Part shown: positions 1 through 6,217 of the stretch, one piece after another | Layout: each line of letters opens with the position of its first letter | Position numbering within the stretch: position 1 is the first letter of the stretch | Origin: Pseudomonadota bacterium | GTDB taxonomy: Bacteria; Myxococcota; Polyangia; GCA-2747355; JACKDQ01 | Length of the DNA stretch: 9,808 bases | Assembly: GCA_030591195.1 (NCBI GenBank) | Contig: JAUVBO010000045.1 | Location: forward strand, 1 to 9,808 | Direction: 5' to 3' | Position numbers and translations under genes: made by a program | Notes under the pieces: model-generated | What the model was told of the DNA's origin: nothing | The model's input: the letters and a program-made list of their open reading frames with translations, nothing else | Database searches by the model: none

Positions 1-588
1 CGGATCACGGCCGTGGTGCACGACAACGAGGAGGTCGCCAAGGCCTCGCTGCTGGTCGACGGCGAGCTGCAGCACGAGCTCGACGGCACGGGCCCGACCT
101 TCGAGTTCCCCAAGCTCTCGCTCGATCCCGGTGAGCACCAGCTGACCGTGGTCGGCGAGGACACGGCGGGCAACCGCACCGAGCGCTCGATCACCATCAT
201 CGCCCTCGAGCCCCTGGCCTTCGGCGAGCCATGCGAGACCAGCGACGCCTGCGGCAGCGAGCTGTGCGTCAAGCACGGCCAGGCTGGTGACTACTGCAGC
301 CAGCTCTGCGACCCGGCGGGCGACCCGTGCCCCGATGACGCTGCGTGCGTCCCGGCCGGCGGTGACAACCACGCCTGCGGCCCCACCCCGGAGCTGCTGG
401 CGAGCCAGAGTAATCCCACCAACGACGACCCCCAACAAGCAGGCGGCGACCCCGACGGAGACGACGCGACCACCACCTCGAGCGACGCTGGCGGCTGTGC
501 CATCAGCGATGGATCCTTCCGGGGACACGACGCTCTGCCCCTCCTGCTGACGCTGCTCGGCCTGCTGTTTCTCCGCCGCAGACCGTAG
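1..588 (+). CDS. Secreted surface protein, C-terminal part (Ig-like, Cys-rich, MYXO-CTERM-like)
   Basis: The frame is open from the first base, so the 5' end is missing and 195 residues remain. Residues about 1-68 resemble a bacterial Ig-like domain: a DNEEVAKASLLVDG strand pair, then PGEHQLTVVGEDTAGN, the usual ending of such folds. Residues 78-126 hold eight cysteines (78, 84, 89, 99, 103, 110, 116, 126) in a spacing familiar from secreted myxobacterial proteins, probably paired as disulfides. A Gly/Asp/Thr/Ser-rich linker follows. The last 30 residues have the MYXO-CTERM layout: GGC with Cys166, a hydrophobic stretch (LPLLLTLLGLLFL) and terminal RRRP. In that family the tail is a sorting signal processed by a myxosortase, leaving the protein at the cell surface. 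The substrate or partner is unknown because the N-terminal domains lie outside the window. Its stop is followed by a strong hairpin, so it probably ends its transcription unit. Confident as a gene; the domain calls are by eye. Confidence 0.85.
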   Translation, partial: RITAVVHDNEEVAKASLLVDGELQHELDGTGPTFEFPKLSLDPGEHQLTVVGEDTAGNRTERSITIIALEPLAFGEPCETSDACGSELCVKHGQAGDYCSQLCDPAGDPCPDDAACVPAGGDNHACGPTPELLASQSNPTNDDPQQAGGDPDGDDATTTSSDAGGCAISDGSFRGHDALPLLLTLLGLLFLRRRP

Positions 589-606
589 CGCCACCATCCC
601 TCTTCG

Positions 607-650
607 GCCCGGGCTGGGCGTAGCGGCACCCATGCCGTCCCAGCCCGGGC
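607..650 (+). terminator. Hairpin terminator after the surface-protein gene
   Basis: Perfect 12-bp inverted repeat: GCCCGGGCTGGG at 607-618 pairs with CCCAGCCCGGGC at 639-650. A second 5-bp stem (CGGCA 624-628 with TGCCG 633-637, loop CCCA) sits inside it. It begins 18 bp after the stop codon at 586-588. There is no clear T-run on the 3' side, only GCTCGCCTCTT, so it is a strong GC hairpin rather than a textbook intrinsic terminator. The fold is symmetric and could act on either strand, but only the + strand gene needs an end here. Confidence 0.6.
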
Positions 651-720
651 GCTCGCCTCTTCGGATCACCGCGGGATTGCGCTATCATTCCCTGGTTCCT
701 GGGTGGCTCCCTTCAGCAGC

Positions 721-729
721 GGAAGAGGG
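721..729 (+). promoter_or_regulatory. Ribosome binding site deciding the FHA/PilZ start
   Basis: GGAAGAGGG lies three bases before ATG 733. The in-frame upstream GTG at 703 has only TTCCTGG-type sequence before it and would add ten residues unlike an FHA N-terminus. This favours 733 as the start. Confidence 0.65.
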
Positions 730-732
730 AAC

Positions 733-1605
733 ATGGACGGCGAGAAAGTAGCGCGCGCGATCCTCGATTACCGCGGCGATGACATCGAGCTGTTGGCCGG
801 AGAGAACATGGTCGGCCGGGGGCTCGACTGCCGCATCCGGTTCAACGACCCGACGATCTCCCGCAGGCACCTGCGGCTGATGGTCGACCCGGACGGGGTG
901 ATGCTCGAGGACCTCGACAGCCGCAACGGCACCAAGGTCAATGGCCAGCGGGTTCGCGGGCACCACCCGCTCGAGGACGACGACACGGTGCAGATCGGCA
1001 ACCGCACCCTGGGCATCCGGGTGATCACCGAGCTCGACGCCGAGAGCGGCATGTACGAGGAGACGATCAGCGACTGGCAAGCGCTCGACCGGATGCAGCA
1101 CGAACCCTCAGGGGGGATGCCGGCGATCCGGCCCGATGCGTCGATCCAGGGCACCCCGACCCTGCCCAGCCAGCAGACCTGCCCCCGCTGCCGCGCGGCC
1201 GTGCCGATGCTCGATGAGATCTGCCCCCAGTGCAGCTACCGCTGGCCACCGGGACGGCCGATGTCCGAGACGGTGCAGATCCCGGCGGTCCACGAGCGAC
1301 GTCGCGACCCGCGGACTCCGATCGAGATCCCTGTGATCTACAGCAGCCAGACCCTCACCTGCGACGCCACCGCCGCGGACCTGAGCTGCACCGGCGTCTT
1401 CCTGCTGACCCAGCTGCTCGACAATGTGGACACACCCTGCCGGGTGACGTTGCTGCCCGATGGCGGCCAAGCGGTCTCCGTGGCGGGCATCGTGCGCCGG
1501 CTGGTCGAGCCCGGCGAGTCCGAGGGCTACGCCCGCGGCATGGGCATCGAGTTCTCGCAGATGAGCCAGGCGAGCGAGGAGGCGCTCTCCGGGCTGACCA
1601 CATGA
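733..1605 (+). CDS. FHA - zinc ribbon - PilZ regulatory protein
   Basis: 290 residues, cytoplasmic (no signal peptide or membrane segment). Residues about 18-97 are a forkhead-associated domain with the canonical markers Gly28-Arg29, SRRH at 43-46 and SRNGT at 63-67; in this family these bind phosphothreonine peptides. After a linker, four cysteines in two CPxC pairs (150, 153, 164, 167) form a probable zinc ribbon. Residues about 188-285 are a PilZ domain with both cyclic-di-GMP signatures: RRDPR at 190-194 (RxxxR) and DLSCTG at 216-221 (D/NxSxxG). The protein could therefore join Ser/Thr-kinase signalling to cyclic-di-GMP control, for example of motility or surface polysaccharide; the target cannot be read from the sequence. 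The ATG at 733 was chosen for its ribosome binding site. Its stop overlaps the start of the downstream lipoprotein gene, suggesting translational coupling. Very confident in the domains, not in the pathway. Confidence 0.93.
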   Translation: MDGEKVARAILDYRGDDIELLAGENMVGRGLDCRIRFNDPTISRRHLRLMVDPDGVMLEDLDSRNGTKVNGQRVRGHHPLEDDDTVQIGNRTLGIRVITELDAESGMYEETISDWQALDRMQHEPSGGMPAIRPDASIQGTPTLPSQQTCPRCRAAVPMLDEICPQCSYRWPPGRPMSETVQIPAVHERRRDPRTPIEIPVIYSSQTLTCDATAADLSCTGVFLLTQLLDNVDTPCRVTLLPDGGQAVSVAGIVRRLVEPGESEGYARGMGIEFSQMSQASEEALSGLTT

Positions 1606-2159
1606 GTCGGTCAGGTTGCCTGATCGGAGCTCTGACGCTCCACGTCCTGGCGACCCTCGTCGCCTGCCCAGCCCCCACCCCTTCCTCGCGTCGTATCGAG
1701 CACGCCACCAACGCAGGGGAGGCCACCACCAGCGAGGTGGAGGTCCAGCGTACCGACTCGGGCGCGCTGGTGCGCATCAAGCCGTCCCGCGCCACCGAGC
1801 GCCCCCAGCTGATCGCGGGAGCAACCCTGCGGCGGCGGAGGAAGCGCCCCAGCACGGTGCTCTTCGGCATCACCGCCAGCGGCAAGCAGTGGCGCTACCA
1901 GGGCTGCCGCAAGCTGGCGCTGGAGATCGACGGCGGACCACCAATGAGTGTTCCGGCCGAGCGGGAGTCACAGATCGGCCACGGGCAGCTGACCGAGATC
2001 GTCATCGCCTTGGTGCCGCTGGGTACGGTGGAGCGCCTGGCGCGGGCCAGCGCGGCGGTGGTGGCGATCTGCGGCGAGCGCCTCGCCCTGGACGGCGCCG
2101 ACCTCGCGTTGCTCCGCCGCTTCCTCGACCGCCTCCGGACGGAGATCGAGAGCGAATGA
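1602..2159 (+). CDS. Putative small lipoprotein, function unknown
   Basis: 185 residues. The start ATG overlaps the FHA/PilZ stop as ATGA, so translation is probably coupled; no good ribosome binding site stands directly before it. Residues 1-22 look like a lipoprotein signal peptide: Arg3, a hydrophobic core and the lipobox LVAC with Cys22 as lipidation site. The mature part has a basic patch (RRRRKR) and a C-terminal half, LTEIVIALVPLGTVERLA followed by a segment with VVAICGERLAL, that looks like a folded domain rather than noise. I do not recognise a named family. Because it is co-transcribed with the FHA/PilZ gene it may be an envelope component under the same control, but this is inference. 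Its last 192 bp are also open on the opposite strand, where the transglycosylase frame ends. Confidence 0.75.
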   Translation: MSRSGCLIGALTLHVLATLVACPAPTPSSRRIEHATNAGEATTSEVEVQRTDSGALVRIKPSRATERPQLIAGATLRRRRKRPSTVLFGITASGKQWRYQGCRKLALEIDGGPPMSVPAERESQIGHGQLTEIVIALVPLGTVERLARASAAVVAICGERLALDGADLALLRRFLDRLRTEIESE

Positions 2160-3416
2160 TGAACGCGCCGCGGCGTGGAACCCCTCGAAGGCCCGCCGCA
2201 GCTTCGGCAGGTGCACCCTGAGCAGCGAGCGGGCGCGACGGCCGGCGTGCTTGCCGTAGTACGGGCCGAGCGCCGCCGACAGGTGAGGACCGATGGTCGA
2301 GAGGCTGGCTGCCGGCGCGCCGCCGATCGCCGACCAGAGCCGGCGGGCCACCTGAGGGCCCGAGTTGTAGCCGACGTAGATCACGTAGATGTTGCCGGCA
2401 AACTCGCGGCCGAGCCGGCTGACGTAGGCGTGGCCGGCGCGGATGCTCTTGCGCGGGTCGAAGCGGGCATCGGAGATGTCACAGACGAAGCTGTCGCGGT
2501 GCAGGGCGAGCTTCGCCGGATCGCCGGTCTCGAGGTCGCGCTGGACCGCCTTGGGCACCCGGCAGCGGCCATCGCAGCGGCAGGGGTAGACCTGGCCGAC
2601 GCCGAAGATCCGCCGAAAGCCGCCGCTGCGGGCGGTTCGGCTGCAGAACTGGGTCAGCCCGACGCACCCGGTGCGGGAGACGGCGAACCGGCGCCCGGCC
2701 GACTCGACCCAGATCACCGCCTTGAGCAGCGCGAAAGCGCGCCGGTCGTCACCGACGGTGGTCCGGATCAGCGGGTCCCAGCGATCGATCAGCAGGCGGG
2801 CCGCATCGCCCTTGCTCAGCGCCCGGCCGAACGCCTCAGCGGAGATCTCGTAGCCCTCTGGGGGCGCGTAGAGCACCTTGCGATAGAGGCCGACCACCGA
2901 CTCGGCCAGGGCGGCGGTGGCGCTGCCGTCGACCAGGTTCGCCGCGCGGGCGGCCAGCGCCTGCCCACCCCAGCGCCCCAGCGGCACCAGGGTCGGCTGG
3001 ATCACGAACGGCACCAGCAGCAGGCTCAGCGTCAGCGTGAAGCTCGCCCCGGTCAACAGCCGCCCGCGAGGGTGACGCTTGGCCCAGCGGCGGAAGCGCG
3101 CCAGGCCCCGATCCACCGCGCGCTCGAGGATCAACTGGACCCGGCGCAGGTGCCGGCGCAGGACCAACAACGCCAGCAGGTGCAGCAGCGCGAAGAGCAG
3201 CAGCCTGGCGACCACGACGTTGACCGGACCGATACGATCGAGCCAGAGCCAGAACGACTCGAGTGTCTCGAAGCCGAAGAGACCGACCACCAGGGTGGCG
3301 ACCAGCCAGAAGAGCCCCGCGAGCAAGGCGAACAGCAGCACCCACGCCAGCAGGTAGCTGGCGAGCAGGTCGAAGGCGCCCTTGAGCAGCCCCAGCAGTG
3401 GACGAAATAAGCGCAT
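1968..3416 (-). CDS. Inner-membrane-anchored lytic transglycosylase (SLT domain)
   Basis: 482 residues from ATG 3416, chosen because CGAGG lies four bases before it; an in-frame ATG at 3455 would add 13 residues but lacks a ribosome binding site. Three hydrophobic segments (about 18-46, 66-86 and 126-145) with a basic loop between the second and third anchor it in the inner membrane. The C-terminal part carries the goose-type SLT fold: Glu238 in AVIWVESAG is the expected catalytic acid, followed by GCVGLTQF and the closing YNSGP motif (Asn351). Such enzymes cleave the MurNAc-GlcNAc bond of peptidoglycan to give 1,6-anhydro ends. Between these motifs sits an unusual insert with six cysteines (251, 258, 279, 281, 285, 312), compatible with periplasmic disulfides or a metal site. 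Residues about 420-482 are antisense to the lipoprotein gene and look like non-selected sequence rich in Arg, His and Gln. The gene diverges from the 3563 operon. Confident in the SLT assignment; the start and the tail are uncertain. Confidence 0.85.
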   Translation of the reverse strand: MRLFRPLLGLLKGAFDLLASYLLAWVLLFALLAGLFWLVATLVVGLFGFETLESFWLWLDRIGPVNVVVARLLLFALLHLLALLVLRRHLRRVQLILERAVDRGLARFRRWAKRHPRGRLLTGASFTLTLSLLLVPFVIQPTLVPLGRWGGQALAARAANLVDGSATAALAESVVGLYRKVLYAPPEGYEISAEAFGRALSKGDAARLLIDRWDPLIRTTVGDDRRAFALLKAVIWVESAGRRFAVSRTGCVGLTQFCSRTARSGGFRRIFGVGQVYPCRCDGRCRVPKAVQRDLETGDPAKLALHRDSFVCDISDARFDPRKSIRAGHAYVSRLGREFAGNIYVIYVGYNSGPQVARRLWSAIGGAPAASLSTIGPHLSAALGPYYGKHAGRRARSLLRVHLPKLRRAFEGFHAAARSSFALDLRPEAVEEAAEQREVGAVQGEALAADRHHRRAGPRQALHRTQRHQGDDDLGQLPVADL

Positions 3417-3562
3417 CAAGCCTCGAACCAGACCCGGGACGATCCCGCCATCCATAGTACGCAAGTCACGGCGTCCCTGTCGCCCTTCAGCACCGCGCAG
3501 GATACCCTGCCACGCCCCGCAGCTAGGACGTGCTACTGTGGCCCTGGCGGATGGATGAATCG
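3417..3562. promoter_or_regulatory. Divergent intergenic region, probable promoters
   Basis: These 146 bp separate the start of the transglycosylase gene on the minus strand from the start of the lipoprotein-porin operon on the plus strand, so both promoters are expected here. An extended -10-like TGCTACTGT (3531-3539) is the nearest match for the plus strand, but there is no -35 partner and it sits very close to the start codon. No operator or inverted repeat was recognised. The call rests on gene layout. Confidence 0.35.
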
Positions 3563-4138
3563 ATGACCAGAGCACTCGTTCCCTATCTGCTAGTCACCCT
3601 GCTGATCGCGGGCTGTCTGGGCGATGACCGCTGTCCTGAAGGAGCGGACCTGGTCGGGGCGCGCTGCGTGGCCATCGCCGATGCGGGACCCGAGGCTGCC
3701 GTCGACCAGGAAGTCGCCGACAGCTCCAGCAAGGATGGGGCCTCTGACGCGCCGGCCTGCGCGGCCATGACTTCCGAGCAGCTCATCGGAACATTCGCAC
3801 AGCAGGGCACGGTAGCAGGCAGCGACTGCGATCCGCCCTTTCCGCGGGACGGCCTGGCCTTCGACGCGGAGGTCGTCATCTCCGAGGGCAATGATGGCAG
3901 CCTCGCCGTGGTGATCAACGGCCTCGCCACGCTCGAGGGCAGCGCCGCTGTCGAAACAGACGGCAGCGTCCGCATCGAGGCCACGGGCTCACTGATGAAC
4001 CTGACGCTCTCGATGGTGGAGCGGATCTGTTTCGATAGCGCCGACAGCGCGACCTTGCAGGTCGAGGTGACGCTCGCCAACGCGGCCGGAGCGATCTGCG
4101 GCTTCGAAACCCCGGGAACCTTCAAGCGGAAGAACTAA
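3563..4138 (+). CDS. Putative secreted lipoprotein, first gene of porin operon
   Basis: 191 residues from ATG 3563. An in-frame ATG at 3551 would put Asp and Glu in the signal n-region, so 3563 is preferred. The N-terminus (Met-Thr-Arg, hydrophobic core, IAGC with Cys18) is a lipoprotein signal peptide. A Cys-containing stretch, CPEGADLVGARC, resembles the short ECPTGT/CPEGT-type repeats found after the lipid anchor in myxobacterial lipoproteins. Then comes an acidic, Ala/Ser-rich linker, and from about residue 70 a beta-rich domain with four further cysteines (APACAAM, GSDCDPP, ERICFDS, AAGAICG). I do not recognise a family and assign no activity. The stop is one base before the porin ATG, so the two are surely co-transcribed and the lipoprotein probably works at the same membrane as the porin. 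Confidence 0.82.
   Translation: MTRALVPYLLVTLLIAGCLGDDRCPEGADLVGARCVAIADAGPEAAVDQEVADSSSKDGASDAPACAAMTSEQLIGTFAQQGTVAGSDCDPPFPRDGLAFDAEVVISEGNDGSLAVVINGLATLEGSAAVETDGSVRIEATGSLMNLTLSMVERICFDSADSATLQVEVTLANAAGAICGFETPGTFKRKN
4128..4132 (+). promoter_or_regulatory. Ribosome binding site of the porin gene
   Basis: GGAAG inside the last codons of the lipoprotein gene, seven bases before the porin ATG at 4140. It supports that start, which also opens directly into a signal peptide. Confidence 0.55.
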
Positions 4139-4139
4139 C

Positions 4140-5672
4140 ATGACCGCCCGCCCCAGGGCCGCGATGGCCGTTCTCGCGCTGTCGTTTGCCGCCGCCTCAC
4201 CCGCTCGGGGGCAAGCCCCTGAAGACTCCCAGCCCCCCCCTGCGTCGATGCCGACGACTGGCGCCGACGAGGCAGTGCGCGCACGCACCGAGCGAAGCCA
4301 GATGATGGGGCGGCTCGAGGCGCTGGAGAAAAGGGACGCCGCCAAGCAAGATCGGATCACGAAGCTCCAAGCGGACAAGACGGCGCTGAACGACCGCGTC
4401 GACGAGCTCGAGCTGCGTCAGATCGAGGAGGCCAAGGAGCAGGCGGCGGCGCAATCGGACCGGAAGCTCGAGCTCTATGGCTGGGCTCACTACAACTTCC
4501 GCAAGATCTTCTTGGCCGAGAGATCGCAGCTCAAGGGCCTGATCAACGACAATGCGATCTTCCAGGTCGGTTCGCTCAACCTGTTCGTGGACGGACGTCC
4601 CCACGACAAGTGGCGGGTGCTGATCGAGACCCGGTACACCTTCAGCCCCGACGGCCAGATCGTGGACCGTGGCGTGGCCGGTCTGCTCCCCTTCGAGCGA
4701 ACCAGCACCCGCGCGATCAACCTCGGTGTCGGGGCCGACGAGTTCTCCTGGGGAGGGATCGTCATCGAGCGCGCCTGGGTCGAGTGGGCGCCTCGTGACT
4801 ACTTCAAGGTCCTGTTCGGTCAGTTCCTGACGCCCTATGGGATCTGGAACCTCGATCACGGATCGCCGGTGTTGATCGGCTCGACACCGCCGATCATGAT
4901 CGCGCTGGAGTCGTTCCCGGCGATTCAGACAGGCGTCAAGCTGCACGGCATCCTGTTCTTCGCCAAGGAGCGGCTCGAGTACTCGTTGACGGTATCGAAT
5001 GGCCGCGTGCCGATCTCGAACACTGACCTCGACAGCAACAAGGCGATCGGAGGACGGCTCGCGCTGACCAGTCCTCGCGTCGGGGAGCTCAAGCTCGGCT
5101 TCTCCTGGTACTTCGGACGCTACACCGACACCGAAGAGAACATCGATCCTTCGGTGGGAATCAGCCCCCCGATCGTGCCGAAGGTCAACACCACCGCCAC
5201 GGTGCGGTTCGACGAGGTGGCCTTCGGCGCCGACGCGGCCTTCGCCCACAAGGGGCTGGAGCTGCAGAGTGAGGTCGTCTACAGCATCATCAAGTACGAA
5301 GATCCGTATCGACCGAGCAGTCCCCCCTCGACCATCGCAAACTTCCTCATCGGCCCCAGCACGCTGCCGATGGCGGACCATGCGCTGTTGAGCGTCTACG
5401 GGCAGGTCGCCTACAAGCTCCCCTGGCTGGAGCTCCGGCCGTTCGTCCGACTCGAGTGGGTCGACGCCAACGACAACATCCGCTCGGACGCAGGGATGCT
5501 CGTCATCGCCGGACTGAACTACCGGCCAGCTCCCCGGATCGTGCTCAAGGCGGAGTACTACAGCATCTGGGCTCCGATCGATCCTGACTTCGGTCCGGAC
5601 GCCTCGAGCTATTCAAAGAACGCCAAGCGTGGGATGCAGTCCTTTTCCACGCAGATCGCGGTCAGCTTCTGA
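4140..5672 (+). CDS. Outer-membrane porin with N-terminal coiled coil (OprO/OprP-like)
   Basis: 510 residues. Residues 1-24 are a signal peptide (basic start, Ala/Leu core, probable cleavage near ARGQA). Residues about 50-105 form a charged heptad-like coiled coil (LEALEKRD, KLQADKTALNDRVDELELRQ), as in trimeric porins where it helps oligomerise or reach toward the cell wall. From about residue 112, starting at KLELYGWAHYNF, alternating aromatic/hydrophobic strands and acidic loops make a beta-barrel that ends in IAVSF; a C-terminal Phe is the usual signal for Bam-dependent insertion. The motif GQFLTPYGIWNLDHGSP is a strong family-like feature. The next gene codes for a PstS-like binding protein and overlaps the porin stop by one base, so phosphate or another anion is the likely solute; the sequence alone does not prove it. 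Related OprO/OprP porins are phosphate- or polyphosphate-selective. Gene and barrel are certain, the substrate is not. Confidence 0.9.
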   Translation: MTARPRAAMAVLALSFAAASPARGQAPEDSQPPPASMPTTGADEAVRARTERSQMMGRLEALEKRDAAKQDRITKLQADKTALNDRVDELELRQIEEAKEQAAAQSDRKLELYGWAHYNFRKIFLAERSQLKGLINDNAIFQVGSLNLFVDGRPHDKWRVLIETRYTFSPDGQIVDRGVAGLLPFERTSTRAINLGVGADEFSWGGIVIERAWVEWAPRDYFKVLFGQFLTPYGIWNLDHGSPVLIGSTPPIMIALESFPAIQTGVKLHGILFFAKERLEYSLTVSNGRVPISNTDLDSNKAIGGRLALTSPRVGELKLGFSWYFGRYTDTEENIDPSVGISPPIVPKVNTTATVRFDEVAFGADAAFAHKGLELQSEVVYSIIKYEDPYRPSSPPSTIANFLIGPSTLPMADHALLSVYGQVAYKLPWLELRPFVRLEWVDANDNIRSDAGMLVIAGLNYRPAPRIVLKAEYYSIWAPIDPDFGPDASSYSKNAKRGMQSFSTQIAVSF

Positions 5673-6166
5673 TGGACGGCTCGCGTTGGCCTCGCGGGGA
5701 ACTGGCCGCCTGCACGCTGGTCGTCGGGCTGGTCGTGTCCAGTTCCGCCGCCGGCAAGACGACCGAGACGATCGCCGTGATCGTCAACAAGAAGAACCCG
5801 ATCAACAACATCACGCGCGTTCGTCTGCGAGAGATCTACCTCAAGCACCGCCGAACCTGGTCGAACGGACAGACAATCATCGGCATCAACGCCGCACGCA
5901 ATTCACCGCTCCGCAAATCATTTCAGCTGATGGTAATGAAGATGACCCAGCAGCAGATCGGCGCCTACTGGGTCAAGCAGTCGGTCAAGGGCCGCGGGCG
6001 CCCTCCTCGTGCCAGCGCCTCCGGTCTCGCCCGACGTCTCGTCGCCGCGCTGCCTGGAGCGATCGCCTACGTCCGCCTGCGTGACGTCGACGCCACGGTC
6101 AAGGTCGTCAACATCGACAAGCGGCAACCGACCGACGCTGGATACCATCTTAGATTCAAACCCTAG
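5672..6166 (+). CDS. Miniature PstS-like periplasmic binding protein
   Basis: 164 residues. Its ATG overlaps the porin TGA (TGATG), so translation is coupled. Residues 1-27 are a signal peptide ending SSSAAG with no lipobox at the cleavage site, so the protein is expected to be free in the periplasm. The mature part follows the small PBP-like family related to phosphate-binding PstS: AVIVNKKNPINNI, LREIYLKHRRTW with a following NGQ, a SPLRKSF segment, AYWVKQSVKGRGRPP and PGAIAYV. It is about half the size of a classical PstS and corresponds to a single-lobe-like member of that superfamily. No ABC permease or ATPase gene is next to it. It could hand phosphate or a similar oxyanion from the porin to a transporter coded elsewhere, or act as a sensor. 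The family is confident; the ligand is inferred from relatives. Confidence 0.88.
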   Translation: MDGSRWPRGELAACTLVVGLVVSSSAAGKTTETIAVIVNKKNPINNITRVRLREIYLKHRRTWSNGQTIIGINAARNSPLRKSFQLMVMKMTQQQIGAYWVKQSVKGRGRPPRASASGLARRLVAALPGAIAYVRLRDVDATVKVVNIDKRQPTDAGYHLRFKP

Positions 6167-6217
6167 CCTCGTTGCCTGCAGGGCCAGCTCCTCGACTCCG
6201 ATCGAGATCTGCGGGAC

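Noticed and set aside
660..688. Possible sigma70-type promoter before the FHA/PilZ gene (TTCGGA and TATCAT, 17-bp spacing)
   Set aside because: TATCAT at 683-688 is a fair -10 and the position fits, but the -35 matches only half of the consensus, so it is not supported well enough to list.
1230..1601. Upstream extension of the lipoprotein frame into the FHA/PilZ gene
   Set aside because: This stretch lies in the wrong frame of a gene with strong zinc-ribbon and PilZ motifs. The start at 1602 gives a proper lipoprotein signal peptide.
2175..3410. A 411-codon plus-strand frame antisense to the transglycosylase gene
   Set aside because: The translation is dominated by Gln, Glu and Arg, has no recognisable domain, and the opposite strand has clear SLT motifs and membrane segments.
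4197..5381. A 394-codon minus-strand frame inside the porin gene
   Set aside because: No start signal or domain, with Arg/Asp/His/Val-rich shadow composition; the plus strand codes for a convincing porin.
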